A stretch of 64,000 nt of DNA from JACMNW01 sp043721855 (GTDB lineage: Bacteria; Pseudomonadota; Alphaproteobacteria; Rhodobacterales; Rhodobacteraceae), in assembly GCA_043721855.1 (NCBI GenBank), contig JAYSPY010000002.1, forward strand, positions 18,654-82,653, in the 5' to 3' direction. How positions within the stretch are numbered: the stretch's first letter is position 1; each line of letters begins with the position of its first letter. Positions 9,177-18,072 of the stretch are shown one piece after another. The notes below the pieces were generated by a model. That model was not told where the DNA came from. It was given only the letters and a program-made list of their open reading frames with translations, and did no database searches. A program made the translations under genes and the position numbers.

Positions 9177-9215
9177 GATGGGCGGTTCTGTGCAAAGCAC
9201 AGGTTCGCCCATCCG
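9174..9215. repeat. REP-like palindrome, copy A (long form)
   Basis: GGATGGGCG (9176-9184) pairs with CGCCCATCC (9206-9214). A second nested stem CTGTGC/GCACAG around an AAA loop lies inside. The element overlaps the stop codon of the LysR gene. A near-identical copy is at 18023, and shorter relatives are at 9550 and 46623. Confidence 0.85.
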
Positions 9216-9420
9216 CGCCACCCCAAGCGGCCCCCCTGCAGAGCATCCACATAAAACCGTCCCACAATCAGAATTTGGATCATCGTCGCCTTGATCGACG
9301 GAAAGAATGCACCCCGCGCCGCCGCCCATTCGCCCGCCCATTCGCCCGGCTGAAACGCGGCGCAAACCACATGCAACCGCCGATTTGCAAGCAGCGCATT
9401 CCGGGCCTACTGGCGGTAAG

Positions 9421-9456
9421 GCCGGCAAGGCCGGCAAGGCCGGCAAGGCCGGCAAC
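9421..9456. repeat. 9-bp tandem repeat, four units
   Basis: The unit GCCGGCAAG occurs four times in a row; the last unit ends in C instead of G. The unit contains the palindrome GCCGGC, so each copy is self-complementary. It is intergenic. Confidence 0.9.
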
Positions 9457-9549
9457 GATCAGTCATCACAGGCACCTCATAGGGAAATGCAAAACCCTAC
9501 CCGACGCGCGAAAAAAATAGAACACCCTCACCGAACGATGCCGTCCCCG

Positions 9550-9573
9550 GTAGGATGGGCAATCTGCCCATCA
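9550..9573. repeat. REP-like palindrome, copy C (short form)
   Basis: GATGGGCA (9554-9561) and TGCCCATC (9565-9572) flank the trinucleotide ATC, preceded by GTAG. The same 23 bases recur exactly at 46623-46645. Confidence 0.85.
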
Positions 9574-9615
9574 CCCCCACGCCCATCGCTACCCCTCGCC
9601 GCCCAATCCCAAAAC

Positions 9616-9640
9616 AAAAAAACCCACCGTTTCCGGGGGG
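9616..9640 (-). terminator. Rho-independent terminator of yebC
   Basis: Read on the minus strand, CCCCCCG, a GAAA tetraloop and CGGTGGG form a 7-bp stem with one mismatch, followed at once by seven T residues. It lies about 70 bp after the yebC stop codon. Confidence 0.75.
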
Positions 9641-9711
9641 CCTTTTCATCACTCAAAACCGTATGCAAAGATAAAGCACGCCAAAAGCACGCCCACCATA
9701 CACCGCTGAAA

Positions 9712-10458
9712 TCACATATCCAACTGCGCTGCCACATCCTCGGGCAGATCAAAGTTATGCGTCACGGCCTGCACATCGTCATCTTCTTCCAGCATGTCGA
9801 TCAACTTCAACAGCTTGATCGCGGTGTCCAGATCCACTTCGGTCAACACCTGCGGTTTCCAGATAAGTTTGCTTTCGGTCGACTCGCCCATTACTTTTTC
9901 CAGCGCGTCAGACACATCAACCAGCGCCTCGAACTGGCAATAGATCCAGTGGCCATCTTCATCGGATTCCACGTCATCCGCACCCGCATCAAGCGCCGCC
10001 ATCATCACCGTGTCATCATCACCAGCGCTCACCGGATACGAAATTTCCCCAACCCGGTCAAAACCATGTGACACCGATCCGGTCTGTCCCAGATTACCAC
10101 CGCATTTGGTGAAATAGCTGCGCACATTGCTGGCCGTGCGGTTCAGATTGTCGGTCAACGCTTCGACAATAATGGCAATGCCGTTCGCGCCATAACCTTC
10201 ATATCGGATTTCCGAATAATCCGCCGCATCACCCATCTGGCTTTTCTTGATGGCCCGGTCGATCACGTCTTTGGGCATCGACAACGCCTTAGCGGCTTTC
10301 ACGGCCAGACGCAGCCGCGGGTTCATGTCCACATCCGGCATGCCCATTTTGGCGGCCACGGTAATTTCCTTGGCCAGCTTGGAAAACATCGCAGACCGCG
10401 CTTTATCTTGCTTGCCCTTGCGGTGCTGAATGTTCGCCCATTTCGAATGGCCTGCCAT
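9712..10458 (-). CDS. yebC: YebC/PmpR family transcriptional regulator
   Basis: This 248-residue protein begins MAGHSKWANIQHRKGKQD, the signature N-terminus of the YebC/TACO1 family. It continues with KAKALSMPKDVIDRAIKK-like and YEGYGANGIAIIVEALTDN-like segments typical of the three-domain family. Members act as DNA-binding regulators (PmpR) or help ribosomes through polyproline stretches (YebC/TACO1 work), and the sequence does not decide between these. The length and start are standard. In many bacteria yebC is next to ruvC; here ruvCAB is about 25 kb away. A terminator follows at 9616. Confidence 0.95.
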   Translation of the reverse strand: MAGHSKWANIQHRKGKQDKARSAMFSKLAKEITVAAKMGMPDVDMNPRLRLAVKAAKALSMPKDVIDRAIKKSQMGDAADYSEIRYEGYGANGIAIIVEALTDNLNRTASNVRSYFTKCGGNLGQTGSVSHGFDRVGEISYPVSAGDDDTVMMAALDAGADDVESDEDGHWIYCQFEALVDVSDALEKVMGESTESKLIWKPQVLTEVDLDTAIKLLKLIDMLEEDDDVQAVTHNFDLPEDVAAQLDM

Positions 10459-10534
10459 GACCCCGTCTCCGTTCCCTGAATACCTTGGTGGGCTGGTCTA
10501 CACCAGCCCAAGGGTCGCCCGCAACCCCGTGCCC

Positions 10535-10906
10535 CTACTCCAACGGGGCCGGCGATACAAAGCTGTAATCGCGCCCCGACGCATCCGTCAGCACCACTTC
10601 GGCCAGCGGCGCCAACGCCCCGTCTGCGCCCAATGCGCCCGCAACACCGACCGCCAACTGGCGCAAGATATTTGGGCGACCCTCAACCGTGACCGAATAG
10701 CCAAAGCCTGCTCCGCAATCGTCCATCCGCCCAGTGCCGCCCGCCGTGGCCCAATTCGCGCGACATATGGTTCCGTCAGTCAAACCAACCGTCAAAACAT
10801 CAGCACTCAACCGCGCCGAGGCTGGTATCGCCATGCCAGTGGCCATCGGCGCACAGGCCGCAAGTCCCGCGAGCATCATCCCAAAAAGGCCAATACGCTG
10901 TGTCAT
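10535..10906 (-). CDS. Small putative lipoprotein of unknown function
   Basis: This is a 123-residue protein. I choose the third of three consecutive ATG codons (10906, MTQRIGLFGMMLAGLAACAP) because GAGGGA lies six bases upstream. The signal peptide ends in the lipobox LAAC, so Cys18 is the likely lipidated residue and the protein is probably periplasmic and membrane-anchored. The mature part has two further cysteines (TICRANW and DDCGAGF) about 15 residues apart that could form a disulfide. I do not recognise a named family. The gene starts 11 bp after the SLC13 permease stop on the same strand, so co-transcription is likely. Confidence 0.75.
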   Translation of the reverse strand: MTQRIGLFGMMLAGLAACAPMATGMAIPASARLSADVLTVGLTDGTICRANWATAGGTGRMDDCGAGFGYSVTVEGRPNILRQLAVGVAGALGADGALAPLAEVVLTDASGRDYSFVSPAPLE

Positions 10907-10916
10907 CATCATTCCC

Positions 10917-12695
10917 TCAAAGTCCATACACCAGCGGTATTACGATCGCCGCCACGATCCCCATCAGGATATTCAACGGCACGCCGATCTTCATGAAATC
11001 GCCGAAGGTATAGCCGCCGGGCCCGTAGACCAACAGGTTACACTGATAGCCGATTGGCGTGGCAAAGCCAAAACTCGCCCCCAACATCACCGCCACCAAC
11101 AACGGCCGCGGGTCCACCCCAAGGCTTTGCGCCAACCCAATCGCCACCGGCGTTACCACCACCGCCACCGCATTGTTCGACAACAGTTCCGTCAAGATCG
11201 AGGTCAGCGCATAGACCGCAAAGATCAGCATCCAGGGCTGTAAATCCCCCATATAGGGCGACGCCGCCCCCACCAGAAGTTCCACCGCCCCCGAATGCTC
11301 CAACCCCTGACCCACCGCGATCATGCCAAACAACATGCCCAGCAACCGCCCGTCGATGCTGGCAAACGCCTCATCTGCGTCAATGCAGCGCATTACCAGA
11401 ACAACCGCCGCGCCGATGAACGCCAGCACTTCAATCGGCGCCACATCCAGCGACGACAGCGTAATCACCGCCACCAGCACCGCCACCACAATCGGCGCGC
11501 GGCTACGCCGAAACGCACGCTCTGTCGGGTGGGATACATCCACCATATCCATATCGGCGGCCAGCCGCGCAATATCGCCGGGCGCGCCTTCCAGCAAAAG
11601 TGTATCGCCCACCGCCACGACCAGATCATCCAATTGCCGCCCGATGTTCTGATTTCGGCGATGCACTGCCAATGGATAGACGCCGTAACGCCGCCGCAAC
11701 CGCATCTCGCCCAGGCGGCGCCCCACCAAACGGCAACCGGGCGTGATCAGCACCTCCACCGTGTTGGTCGCGACCGAGCTTAGCTTATCGACCAAAGACA
11801 CGTCCTTATGGTCTTGCAGGCTTAGCAATTCCGCCATCGGCGTGCGTAAAACCACACGGTCGCCGGACTCCAACACCACGCCCGCCATATCGCGCCGCAA
11901 GCTGGCATCGCCGCGCAAAACGTCAATCACCCGCGCCCCACCGCGCTTGAACAAATCCACCGTATCCAGCGCGCGGCCCACAAGCGACGAATCCTCTGGC
12001 ACCGCGACTTCGGTGAAAAACTTCATCTTCGGCCGGTCGTTCAACATCGCAGACATGGATACACGGTTTGGCAGCAGCCGGTTACCAAACAGCCCCAAAT
12101 ACAAAAGCCCGGCAATCGCGATGGGTATGCCCACCGGTGTTATCTCAAATATCGAAAACGGCTCCAACCCCGCTTGCCGCGCCACCCCGTCTACTACAAG
12201 ATTGGTCGAGGTGCCCACCAATGTGATCGTACCGCCCATGATCGACAGATAGCTTAACGGGATCAATAGCTTGGACGGCGCTATTTTCATCTGTGCCGCC
12301 AGCTGCATGAACACCGGCAGGAACACCACCACAATCGGCGTGTTGTTCACAAAGGCCGACAGCGTCACAATCAACACAGCCAGCGCCGCCACCGTCAATG
12401 CGGGCCGCGCATCCACGTGAAAACTGGCAAGCTGGGTCACATAATCCAGCGCCCCCGTCCGCACCAAAGCCCCCACGATGATAAACATCATCGCAATGGT
12501 CCACGGCGCATTGTTCGACAGCACTTTCAGCGCCTGATCTTGCGGCAAAATCCCCAGCAGAAGCATCACCGCCGCCCCGGCAATCGCCGTCACTTCGACA
12601 GGAAAAGTTTCACGCACAAACAAAACCAGCATCGCAATCAATATGACTATTGCAACAATCGGCATAGCGGTCGGGGATAGATCATATCCGATCAT
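10917..12695 (-). CDS. SLC13-family permease with TrkA-C domains
   Basis: This 592-residue membrane protein has many hydrophobic helices. The two halves of a DASS/SLC13 transporter (about residues 5-185 and 390-590) flank a soluble insert (about 200-380) that looks like two TrkA-C/RCK-C regulatory domains (SLVGRALDTVDLFKRGGARV and GCRLVGRRLGEMRLRRRYGV). The SNNAVAVVVTPVAIGLAQ and VNNTPIVVVFLPVFMQ segments match the conserved SNT-like ion-binding hairpins. Relatives import sulfate, dicarboxylates or other anions with sodium; the substrate here is unknown. GTG at 12701 and ATG at 12695 are both possible starts; I prefer the ATG. The lipoprotein gene follows directly. Confidence 0.88.
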   Translation of the reverse strand: MIGYDLSPTAMPIVAIVILIAMLVLFVRETFPVEVTAIAGAAVMLLLGILPQDQALKVLSNNAPWTIAMMFIIVGALVRTGALDYVTQLASFHVDARPALTVAALAVLIVTLSAFVNNTPIVVVFLPVFMQLAAQMKIAPSKLLIPLSYLSIMGGTITLVGTSTNLVVDGVARQAGLEPFSIFEITPVGIPIAIAGLLYLGLFGNRLLPNRVSMSAMLNDRPKMKFFTEVAVPEDSSLVGRALDTVDLFKRGGARVIDVLRGDASLRRDMAGVVLESGDRVVLRTPMAELLSLQDHKDVSLVDKLSSVATNTVEVLITPGCRLVGRRLGEMRLRRRYGVYPLAVHRRNQNIGRQLDDLVVAVGDTLLLEGAPGDIARLAADMDMVDVSHPTERAFRRSRAPIVVAVLVAVITLSSLDVAPIEVLAFIGAAVVLVMRCIDADEAFASIDGRLLGMLFGMIAVGQGLEHSGAVELLVGAASPYMGDLQPWMLIFAVYALTSILTELLSNNAVAVVVTPVAIGLAQSLGVDPRPLLVAVMLGASFGFATPIGYQCNLLVYGPGGYTFGDFMKIGVPLNILMGIVAAIVIPLVYGL

Positions 12696-12745
12696 GGGCA
12701 CTCTCGCTTGGCGTCACGCCCTAGTCGCAACCCAAACCCCGCAGG

Positions 12746-13642
12746 TCAAGCGGCTTTTGGCAAAGCCTCGCGGGGTTGCACCAGAAACAACCCCAACAAC
12801 ATCACCGCCAGCGCCGCCCAAATCCAGCCGGAAAACCGCTCTCCCAGCAGCAGCATCGCCCAGATCACACCCGTGCCTGTTACAATATACGATGTTTGCG
12901 CCGCAAACACGGCCCCCGCCCGCGCCGCGAGCCAGACATAGGCGCAGTAGCACAGATTATGCACCACAGACCCCACCAACAGCGCCACTTCAGGCTTGCC
13001 CCAAGGCTGCGTCAGGTCGATCCACTGCCCTGATCCAACCGCCACCGGCAGCATGATCACCGCCCCAAGAACAGACGCCAGACACATCGCCTGCACCGCA
13101 TCCATCCCCGCCGTGCCAAAACGCGCCACGTAATTGCCCTCAAACGCATAAAACAGCGGCCCGATCATCGCGATGGGCAGATAGGCGGCCATGCCTGCAT
13201 CCGGCAGGCTGGCAGAGGGTAACGCAATCAATGCGACCCCGATCAGCCCGCACAAAAGCCCTGCCAGACGCCCCGCACTGAACCGGTCCATCCCCAACAT
13301 CAACGCCACCGGAAACGCCATCAACGGCACCGTGGAAATCAAGATCGACATGATCCCAGATGGCAGATGCGCCACTGAATAGTAAAAGGTCGAGTTTGGA
13401 ATGATCGTCCCGATCAGCGAAATCAGCACCGCAAACCCCAAGGTCTGCCGCGTAATCGGTATGCGCCGCCGCTGCACGATCAAAATCGCGCCGAGTAGCA
13501 CAATCCCCACGACCATCTGCCAAAAGATCAGACCAAATTGCTTATGCCCGGTCGATACCGCAATCTTGCCCAAAGGTTGCGTCGATCCCCAGCCCAGCCC
13601 CATGGCAACAAGCATCGCCACATAGCCAAAGCGCACACTCAT
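12746..13642 (-). CDS. EamA/DMT family transporter
   Basis: This 298-residue protein has about ten transmembrane helices in two EamA halves. The first contains WGSTQPLGKIAVSTG and TIIPNSTFYYSVAHLPSGIMSI. The second contains FAAQTSYIVTGTGVIWAMLLLGE, the usual position of the second EamA signature. Function is probably metabolite export; the substrate is unknown. Its ATG overlaps the TGA of the upstream ymdB-like gene by four bases (ATGA), so the two are translationally coupled. Confidence 0.88.
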   Translation of the reverse strand: MSVRFGYVAMLVAMGLGWGSTQPLGKIAVSTGHKQFGLIFWQMVVGIVLLGAILIVQRRRIPITRQTLGFAVLISLIGTIIPNSTFYYSVAHLPSGIMSILISTVPLMAFPVALMLGMDRFSAGRLAGLLCGLIGVALIALPSASLPDAGMAAYLPIAMIGPLFYAFEGNYVARFGTAGMDAVQAMCLASVLGAVIMLPVAVGSGQWIDLTQPWGKPEVALLVGSVVHNLCYCAYVWLAARAGAVFAAQTSYIVTGTGVIWAMLLLGERFSGWIWAALAVMLLGLFLVQPREALPKAA

Positions 13643-14451
13643 GGCCGCGCCTCTTGCAGCCGCCCGCCAATGCGGATCATCGCAACCCGGTTTGCTTTGC
13701 CGGACTTGTCATCCGTCTCCACATACACGCCCGATAATGTCGCAGGCCCATTTGCAGGCTCAAACCGCGCCTTGGGCATCCCTGTGATGAACCGTCGCAT
13801 AGGTTCCAGCTTTTCCATGCCAATGACACTGTCATAATCGCCGCACATGCCCGCATCGGTCAGATACGCACAACCGCCCGCCAAAATCTGTGCATCCGCC
13901 GTCGGCACATGGGTATGCGTGCCCACCACCAAACTGGCGCGCCCATCGCACCAATGCCCCATCGCCATCTTTTCCGATGTCGCCTCGCAGTGCATATCCA
14001 CCAGCGCCGCCTGCACCACACCGCCCAAGGGATAGGTCTTCAACACTGTCTCCACCGCAGAAAACGGGTCATCAAACGGCCGTTTCATGAACACCTGGCC
14101 CAAAGCCTGCGCCACCAGAACCTTGCGCCCTTGGGTCGCCGTAAACACCCGAAACCCCTTGCCAGGCGCGCCCTTGGCATAGTTCAGGGGCCGGATCACA
14201 CGCGGCTCGGTCTCGATGAACTGTAACATATCCTTCTGGTCAAACGCATGATCGCCCAGCGTCACACAATCCGCCCCCGCAACCAGCAACCCGCGGGCAT
14301 GTTCCGGCGTCAGGCCAAGCCCAGATGACGCGTTCTCACCATTGACCACCACAAAATCAAGGCCCCACTCGGCGCGCAATCCCGGCAACCGTTCGGTCAC
14401 CGCAGCCCGCCCGGCTCGCCCCATAACATCGCCTAGAAAAAGAATTTTCAT
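13639..14451 (-). CDS. YmdB-family metallophosphoesterase
   Basis: This 270-residue protein starts at the ATG at 14451 (MKILFLGDVMGRAGR); the longer frame back to 14541 is not family-like. It carries the calcineurin-like metal ligands of the TIGR00282/YmdB family: GDVMGRAGR at the N-terminus, NGENASSGLGLT (about 38-49), GDHAFD (about 66-71), VDMHCEATSEK (about 149-159) and GTHTHVPTADAQIL (about 175-188). Characterised relatives hydrolyse 2',3'-cAMP and other cyclic nucleotides, with effects on biofilm and motility in Bacillus. It is the upstream partner of the EamA transporter, with a four-base overlap. Confidence 0.9.
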   Translation of the reverse strand: MKILFLGDVMGRAGRAAVTERLPGLRAEWGLDFVVVNGENASSGLGLTPEHARGLLVAGADCVTLGDHAFDQKDMLQFIETEPRVIRPLNYAKGAPGKGFRVFTATQGRKVLVAQALGQVFMKRPFDDPFSAVETVLKTYPLGGVVQAALVDMHCEATSEKMAMGHWCDGRASLVVGTHTHVPTADAQILAGGCAYLTDAGMCGDYDSVIGMEKLEPMRRFITGMPKARFEPANGPATLSGVYVETDDKSGKANRVAMIRIGGRLQEARP

Positions 14452-14549
14452 GGGCTTGGGATAGGCGCGCTCTGCCCCAAGGGCAAGGGGAAACCCCTGA
14501 TAGCAAAGCCCCCAACCACAGATTGCTGCATTGGCAAGCATGGGCTCCT

Positions 14550-14588
14550 CCCTCCCCCCCGTGGGGAGGGTTGGGGTGGGGGGGGCAG
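14550..14588. repeat. GC-rich palindrome with adjoining G-tracts
   Basis: CCCTCCCC (14550-14557) pairs with GGGGAGGG (14563-14570). The right arm continues into TTGGGGT and a run of eight G residues, giving four G-tracts within about 25 bases. It lies in the 263 bp gap between divergent ymdB-like and lhr-like genes. A longer open frame of the helicase reads through it, but the helicase start is downstream. Confidence 0.75.
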
Positions 14589-14714
14589 CAGCGACATGCC
14601 AATGACCAAGCCCACAACATACCCCGCCAGCCCAAAGCGCTGTTTTGCAGACGATACCTGCCTTCTGCCATTCGCCTGCTTTCCCTTACCCGCACCGCAC
14701 TCTATCTTGGCTCT

Positions 14715-17117
14715 ATGCTGACCCTCCCCCCCACACTCACCGACTGGTTCGCCACCAAAGGATGGCACCTGCACCCGCACCAGCTTGACATGCTGACGCG
14801 CGCCGCTGATCCCGCCACCCTGCTGATCGCCCCCACTGGCGGCGGCAAAACCCTCGCAGGCTTCCTGCCCACCCTGGCGGAGCTTGGACCAACGCCTGCC
14901 CCCGGCCTTCACACCCTTTATATCTCGCCGCTCAAGGCCCTTACCGCCGACATCCGCCGCAACCTGCGCACCCCCATCGAAGGCGCGCACCTGAACATCC
15001 GGGTTGAGGACCGCACCGGCGACACCACCTATACCCAACGCCGCAAACAGCGCGCCGACCCGCCGCATATCTGGCTGACGACTCCCGAAAGCCTTGCCCT
15101 GCTGCTGAGCTACGAAGATGCCCCCCGCATCTTCGCGGGGCTTGAGCGCGTTATCGTCGATGAAATCCATGCCCTCGCCGAATCCAAACGCGGCGATCAG
15201 TTGATGCTGTGCCTGTCGCGCCTGCAGTCCCTTGCCCCCGGCCTGCGCCGCGTTGGCCTGTCCGCCACCGTCGAAGACCCGCCCGCTTTAGCCCGCTTCC
15301 TCGCCCGCCATCCCGACGCTTGCCATATCCTTCAAGCCGATCCCGGCCCCGACCCCGATATTTCGATGCTGCAAACCGATGACGCCCCGCCATGGGCAGG
15401 CGGCGGTGGCCGCTATGCCATCCCTGCGATCTTGGCCGAGGTCAACCGCCACAAAACCACGCTGATCTTCCACAACACCCGCGCGCAGGCGGAATTGTTT
15501 TTCCGCGACCTCTGGCTCGCCAACACGGAAAACCTGCCCATCGCCATCCACCACGGCAGCTTGGCCCGCGAACAACGCGACCGGGTCGAGGCGGCAATGG
15601 TCGCAGGCCACATTCGCGCCGTGGTCTGCACCGGAACGCTGGATTTGGGCATCGACTGGGGTGATGTCGATCTGGTCATACAGGTCGGCGCCCCTAAAAA
15701 CGTCAAACGCCTCGTGCAACGCATCGGCCGTGCCAATCACCGCTACAACGCACCGTCCAAGGCGCTGCTGGTCCCCGCCAACCGGTTCGAGGTGGTCGAA
15801 TGCCAGGCCGCCCTTGACGCCGTCATTGCCCACACCCTGGACGGTGACCCGCGCGGCCCTGGTCCGCAAGACGTGCTGTGCCAACACATCCTGATGACCG
15901 CCTGTGCCGGCCCGTTCATCTCAGACGCGCTATACGCCGAGGTTACCACCGCCGGCCCCTACGCAGCCCTCACCCGCCCCGACTTCGACGCCTGCCTGGA
16001 TTTCACCGCCACCGGCGGCTATGCCCTGCGCGCCTACGACCGTTGGCAACGCCTGCAACAGCGCGGCGAAAACTGGCACCTGCGCGACCCCCGCGCGACC
16101 GCTGTCATTCGCCAAAACCTCGGCACCATCATCGGCACCGAAACCCTGAAAGTCCGCCTCAAAGGCCGCTTGGGCGGCATGCCGCTGGGCGAGGTCGAAG
16201 AAGGCTTCGCAGCCACCCTCACCCCCGGCGATACTTTCCTGATCGGCGGCGAGGTGGTCCGCTTTGAGTCCATCCGTGAACTCACCGTCGAGGTCACCCG
16301 AACCCCCGGCCGCACCCCCAAAATCGCCACTTTCAACGGCACCAAATTTGCCACCTCAACCCTGCTCACCCAGCGTATCCTGCACATCTTCCAACAACCG
16401 AACTGGCCAGACCTGCCCGCCCACACCGCAAAATGGCTGGAGCTGCAACGCCACGTCTCCCGCCTGCCCGAACCAAACCGGCTTCTCATCGAAACCTTCC
16501 CGCATGACGGGCGGCACCACCTGTGCATCTACGGCTTCGCAGGCCGCAACGCGCAGCAAACCCTTGGCCTGCTGGTGACAAAACGCATGGAGGAAGACGC
16601 CCTCTCCCCCCTAGGCTTTGTCGCCACCGACTACGCCACGCTGATCTGGGGCCTTGACGAAATCACCGATCCCGCCGCCTTGCTCGATCCTACCAAACTG
16701 CGCGCAGGCTTCACCGAATGGTTGGCCTCAAACGCCGTCATGAAACGCACCTTTCGCGCCTCCGCCATCATCGCAGGCCTGATTGAGCGCTCCCACCAGG
16801 GCCGCCGCAAATCGGGCCGCCAAACCACAATCTCGTCAGATATCCTCTACGACACGCTGCGAAAATACGACCCCGACCACCTGATGCTGAAAATCACCCA
16901 GACCGAGGCCCTGCGCGGCCTGGTCGATTTCGGCCGGGTCGAAGACATGCTCACCACCCTTGCCCCCCATATCGACCACGTCGCCCTCACCCGCCCCTCG
17001 CCGCTCGCAGCCCCGCTGTTCCTTGAGTCGGGCCGCATCCCCATCAAAGGCCAGGGCCGCGAACGCATTCTCGAAGACGCCGCCCTGAAACTCATGCAAG
17101 ACGCAGGCCTTGCGTAA
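14715..17117 (+). CDS. Ligase-associated DNA damage response DExH helicase (Lhr-like)
   Basis: This is an 800-residue superfamily 2 helicase. The start is the ATG at 14715 (MLTLPPTLTDWFATKGW); a longer frame from 14523 runs through a palindromic repeat and is not credible. Motif I is PTGGGKTLAGFLPT (about residues 41-54), with the DExH box VDEIHALAE, motif III LSATVED and motif VI QRIGRANHR. The C-terminal 350 residues are the Lhr-core/winged-helix part. This size class belongs to the ligase-associated set with PdeM, an MBL exonuclease and an ATP-dependent ligase, known by gene-neighbourhood analysis. Here only PdeM follows, 208 bp downstream. Role: unwinding during repair, cytoplasmic. Confidence 0.93.
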   Translation: MLTLPPTLTDWFATKGWHLHPHQLDMLTRAADPATLLIAPTGGGKTLAGFLPTLAELGPTPAPGLHTLYISPLKALTADIRRNLRTPIEGAHLNIRVEDRTGDTTYTQRRKQRADPPHIWLTTPESLALLLSYEDAPRIFAGLERVIVDEIHALAESKRGDQLMLCLSRLQSLAPGLRRVGLSATVEDPPALARFLARHPDACHILQADPGPDPDISMLQTDDAPPWAGGGGRYAIPAILAEVNRHKTTLIFHNTRAQAELFFRDLWLANTENLPIAIHHGSLAREQRDRVEAAMVAGHIRAVVCTGTLDLGIDWGDVDLVIQVGAPKNVKRLVQRIGRANHRYNAPSKALLVPANRFEVVECQAALDAVIAHTLDGDPRGPGPQDVLCQHILMTACAGPFISDALYAEVTTAGPYAALTRPDFDACLDFTATGGYALRAYDRWQRLQQRGENWHLRDPRATAVIRQNLGTIIGTETLKVRLKGRLGGMPLGEVEEGFAATLTPGDTFLIGGEVVRFESIRELTVEVTRTPGRTPKIATFNGTKFATSTLLTQRILHIFQQPNWPDLPAHTAKWLELQRHVSRLPEPNRLLIETFPHDGRHHLCIYGFAGRNAQQTLGLLVTKRMEEDALSPLGFVATDYATLIWGLDEITDPAALLDPTKLRAGFTEWLASNAVMKRTFRASAIIAGLIERSHQGRRKSGRQTTISSDILYDTLRKYDPDHLMLKITQTEALRGLVDFGRVEDMLTTLAPHIDHVALTRPSPLAAPLFLESGRIPIKGQGRERILEDAALKLMQDAGLA

Positions 17118-17325
17118 ATCTCCATTTTCGCGCATTTCGCCCGAAAACCGGTCCCCACTTTTCGGAATGCGCTTGCCAGCTTCTCTTTCGCGCAAATACT
17201 CCCCGCGCGGGCAGCGCAGCCTGAGCCTGTGCTGCGCAGTCAGCGCAGGCGAGGCAAAACAACGGCGCGCACGCGCCTCCGCTTAACTCCTTGCGAAAGC
17301 CCCAACCATCCACCAAACCACCGCC

Positions 17326-17979
17326 ATGACCAGCTACCTCTTCACCCTCAACGCCGCCGCCCTGATCGCCTTGCCCTCCGGCGCGCTGCACTGGCCTGAC
17401 CAATCCTTGCTCGTCGTCTCCGACCTGCATTTCGGCAAAGCCGAACGGCTGGCCCGGCGCGGTGGCACACTTCTGCCGCCGTTTGACACCACCGAAACCC
17501 TGTCCCGCCTCGACCGTGACATCACCCAAACCAACCCGGCATCAGTGATCTGCTTGGGCGACAGTTTTGATGATATCGACGCCGTGCAGGGTCTCGCTGA
17601 CACAGATCGCCTCTGGCTTGCAAAACTGATGGCGGGCCGCAACTGGACATGGGTTTTGGGCAACCACGATCCCGGCCCGATCAATCTTGGCGGCAGCCAC
17701 AAAGCCGAACTAACCCTCGGCCCCCTGACCTTCCGCCACATCGCCGACGCCACTAAAACCGCTGAAGTCTCCGGCCATTACCACCCCAAAGCCCGCATCG
17801 CCGGCCAATCGCGCGCCTGCTTTCTGCTCGACGAGCTGCGCCTGATCATGCCGGCTTATGGTGCCTATACGGGTGGTCTGTGGTCAGATCACGCGGAGCT
17901 CACAAGCCTGATGCAGTCAAACGCCATCGCCATCCTGACAGGCCCGCGCGCCATCCCCATGCCTATGCCGCGCGCCTGA
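17326..17979 (+). CDS. pdeM: Ligase-associated DNA damage response endonuclease PdeM
   Basis: This 217-residue metallophosphoesterase has the full set of metal-binding motifs: VSDLHFGKAE (about 32-41), CLGDSFDDID (about 76-85), VLGNHDPGP (about 108-116) and SGHYHPKARI (about 148-157). The match to the TIGR04123 PdeM family is clear from these motifs and from the position after the Lhr-like helicase. PdeM is thought to process DNA ends in the ligase-associated repair pathway. The ligase and MBL exonuclease partners are not in this window. A long REP-like palindrome follows 44 bp after the stop. Confidence 0.92.
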   Translation: MTSYLFTLNAAALIALPSGALHWPDQSLLVVSDLHFGKAERLARRGGTLLPPFDTTETLSRLDRDITQTNPASVICLGDSFDDIDAVQGLADTDRLWLAKLMAGRNWTWVLGNHDPGPINLGGSHKAELTLGPLTFRHIADATKTAEVSGHYHPKARIAGQSRACFLLDELRLIMPAYGAYTGGLWSDHAELTSLMQSNAIAILTGPRAIPMPMPRA

Positions 17980-18022
17980 AAATGAAAAAAATGGCCAAAT
18001 AGACCATCCAATCAAAATCCTC

Positions 18023-18065
18023 GTAAGATGGGCGGTTCCGCGCAAAGCGCGGGTTCGCCCATCCC
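18023..18065. repeat. REP-like palindrome, copy B (long form)
   Basis: GATGGGCG pairs with CGCCCATC, with an inner stem CCGCGC/GCGCGG around AAA. It matches copy A at 9174 in both arms and loop; the inner-stem bases differ in a compensatory way (CTGTGC/GCACAG there), so the hairpin is preserved. It lies between convergent pdeM and folD. Confidence 0.85.
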
Positions 18066-18072
18066 CCCGGAA

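Larger units (their letters stand above)
9177..9711. other. Gene-free stretch of 535 bp rich in repeats
   Basis: No convincing gene is present. The stretch holds a long REP-like palindrome (from 9174), a direct repeat of cattcgcccg near 9327-9350, and a 9-bp tandem array at 9421-9456. It also holds a short REP-like palindrome at 9550 and the yebC terminator at 9616. Overlapping minus-strand open frames between 9080 and 9455 read through the repeats and give proline/alanine runs, so I do not call them genes. Confidence 0.6.

Noticed and set aside
9080..9455. Overlapping minus-strand frames downstream of the LysR gene
   Set aside because: They read through REP-like and tandem repeats, giving PALPALPALPAL-type text, and overlap the end of a real gene.
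14523..14714. N-terminal extension of the Lhr-like helicase
   Set aside because: It is translated from a palindromic repeat and has no similarity to the family; ATG 14715 fits.
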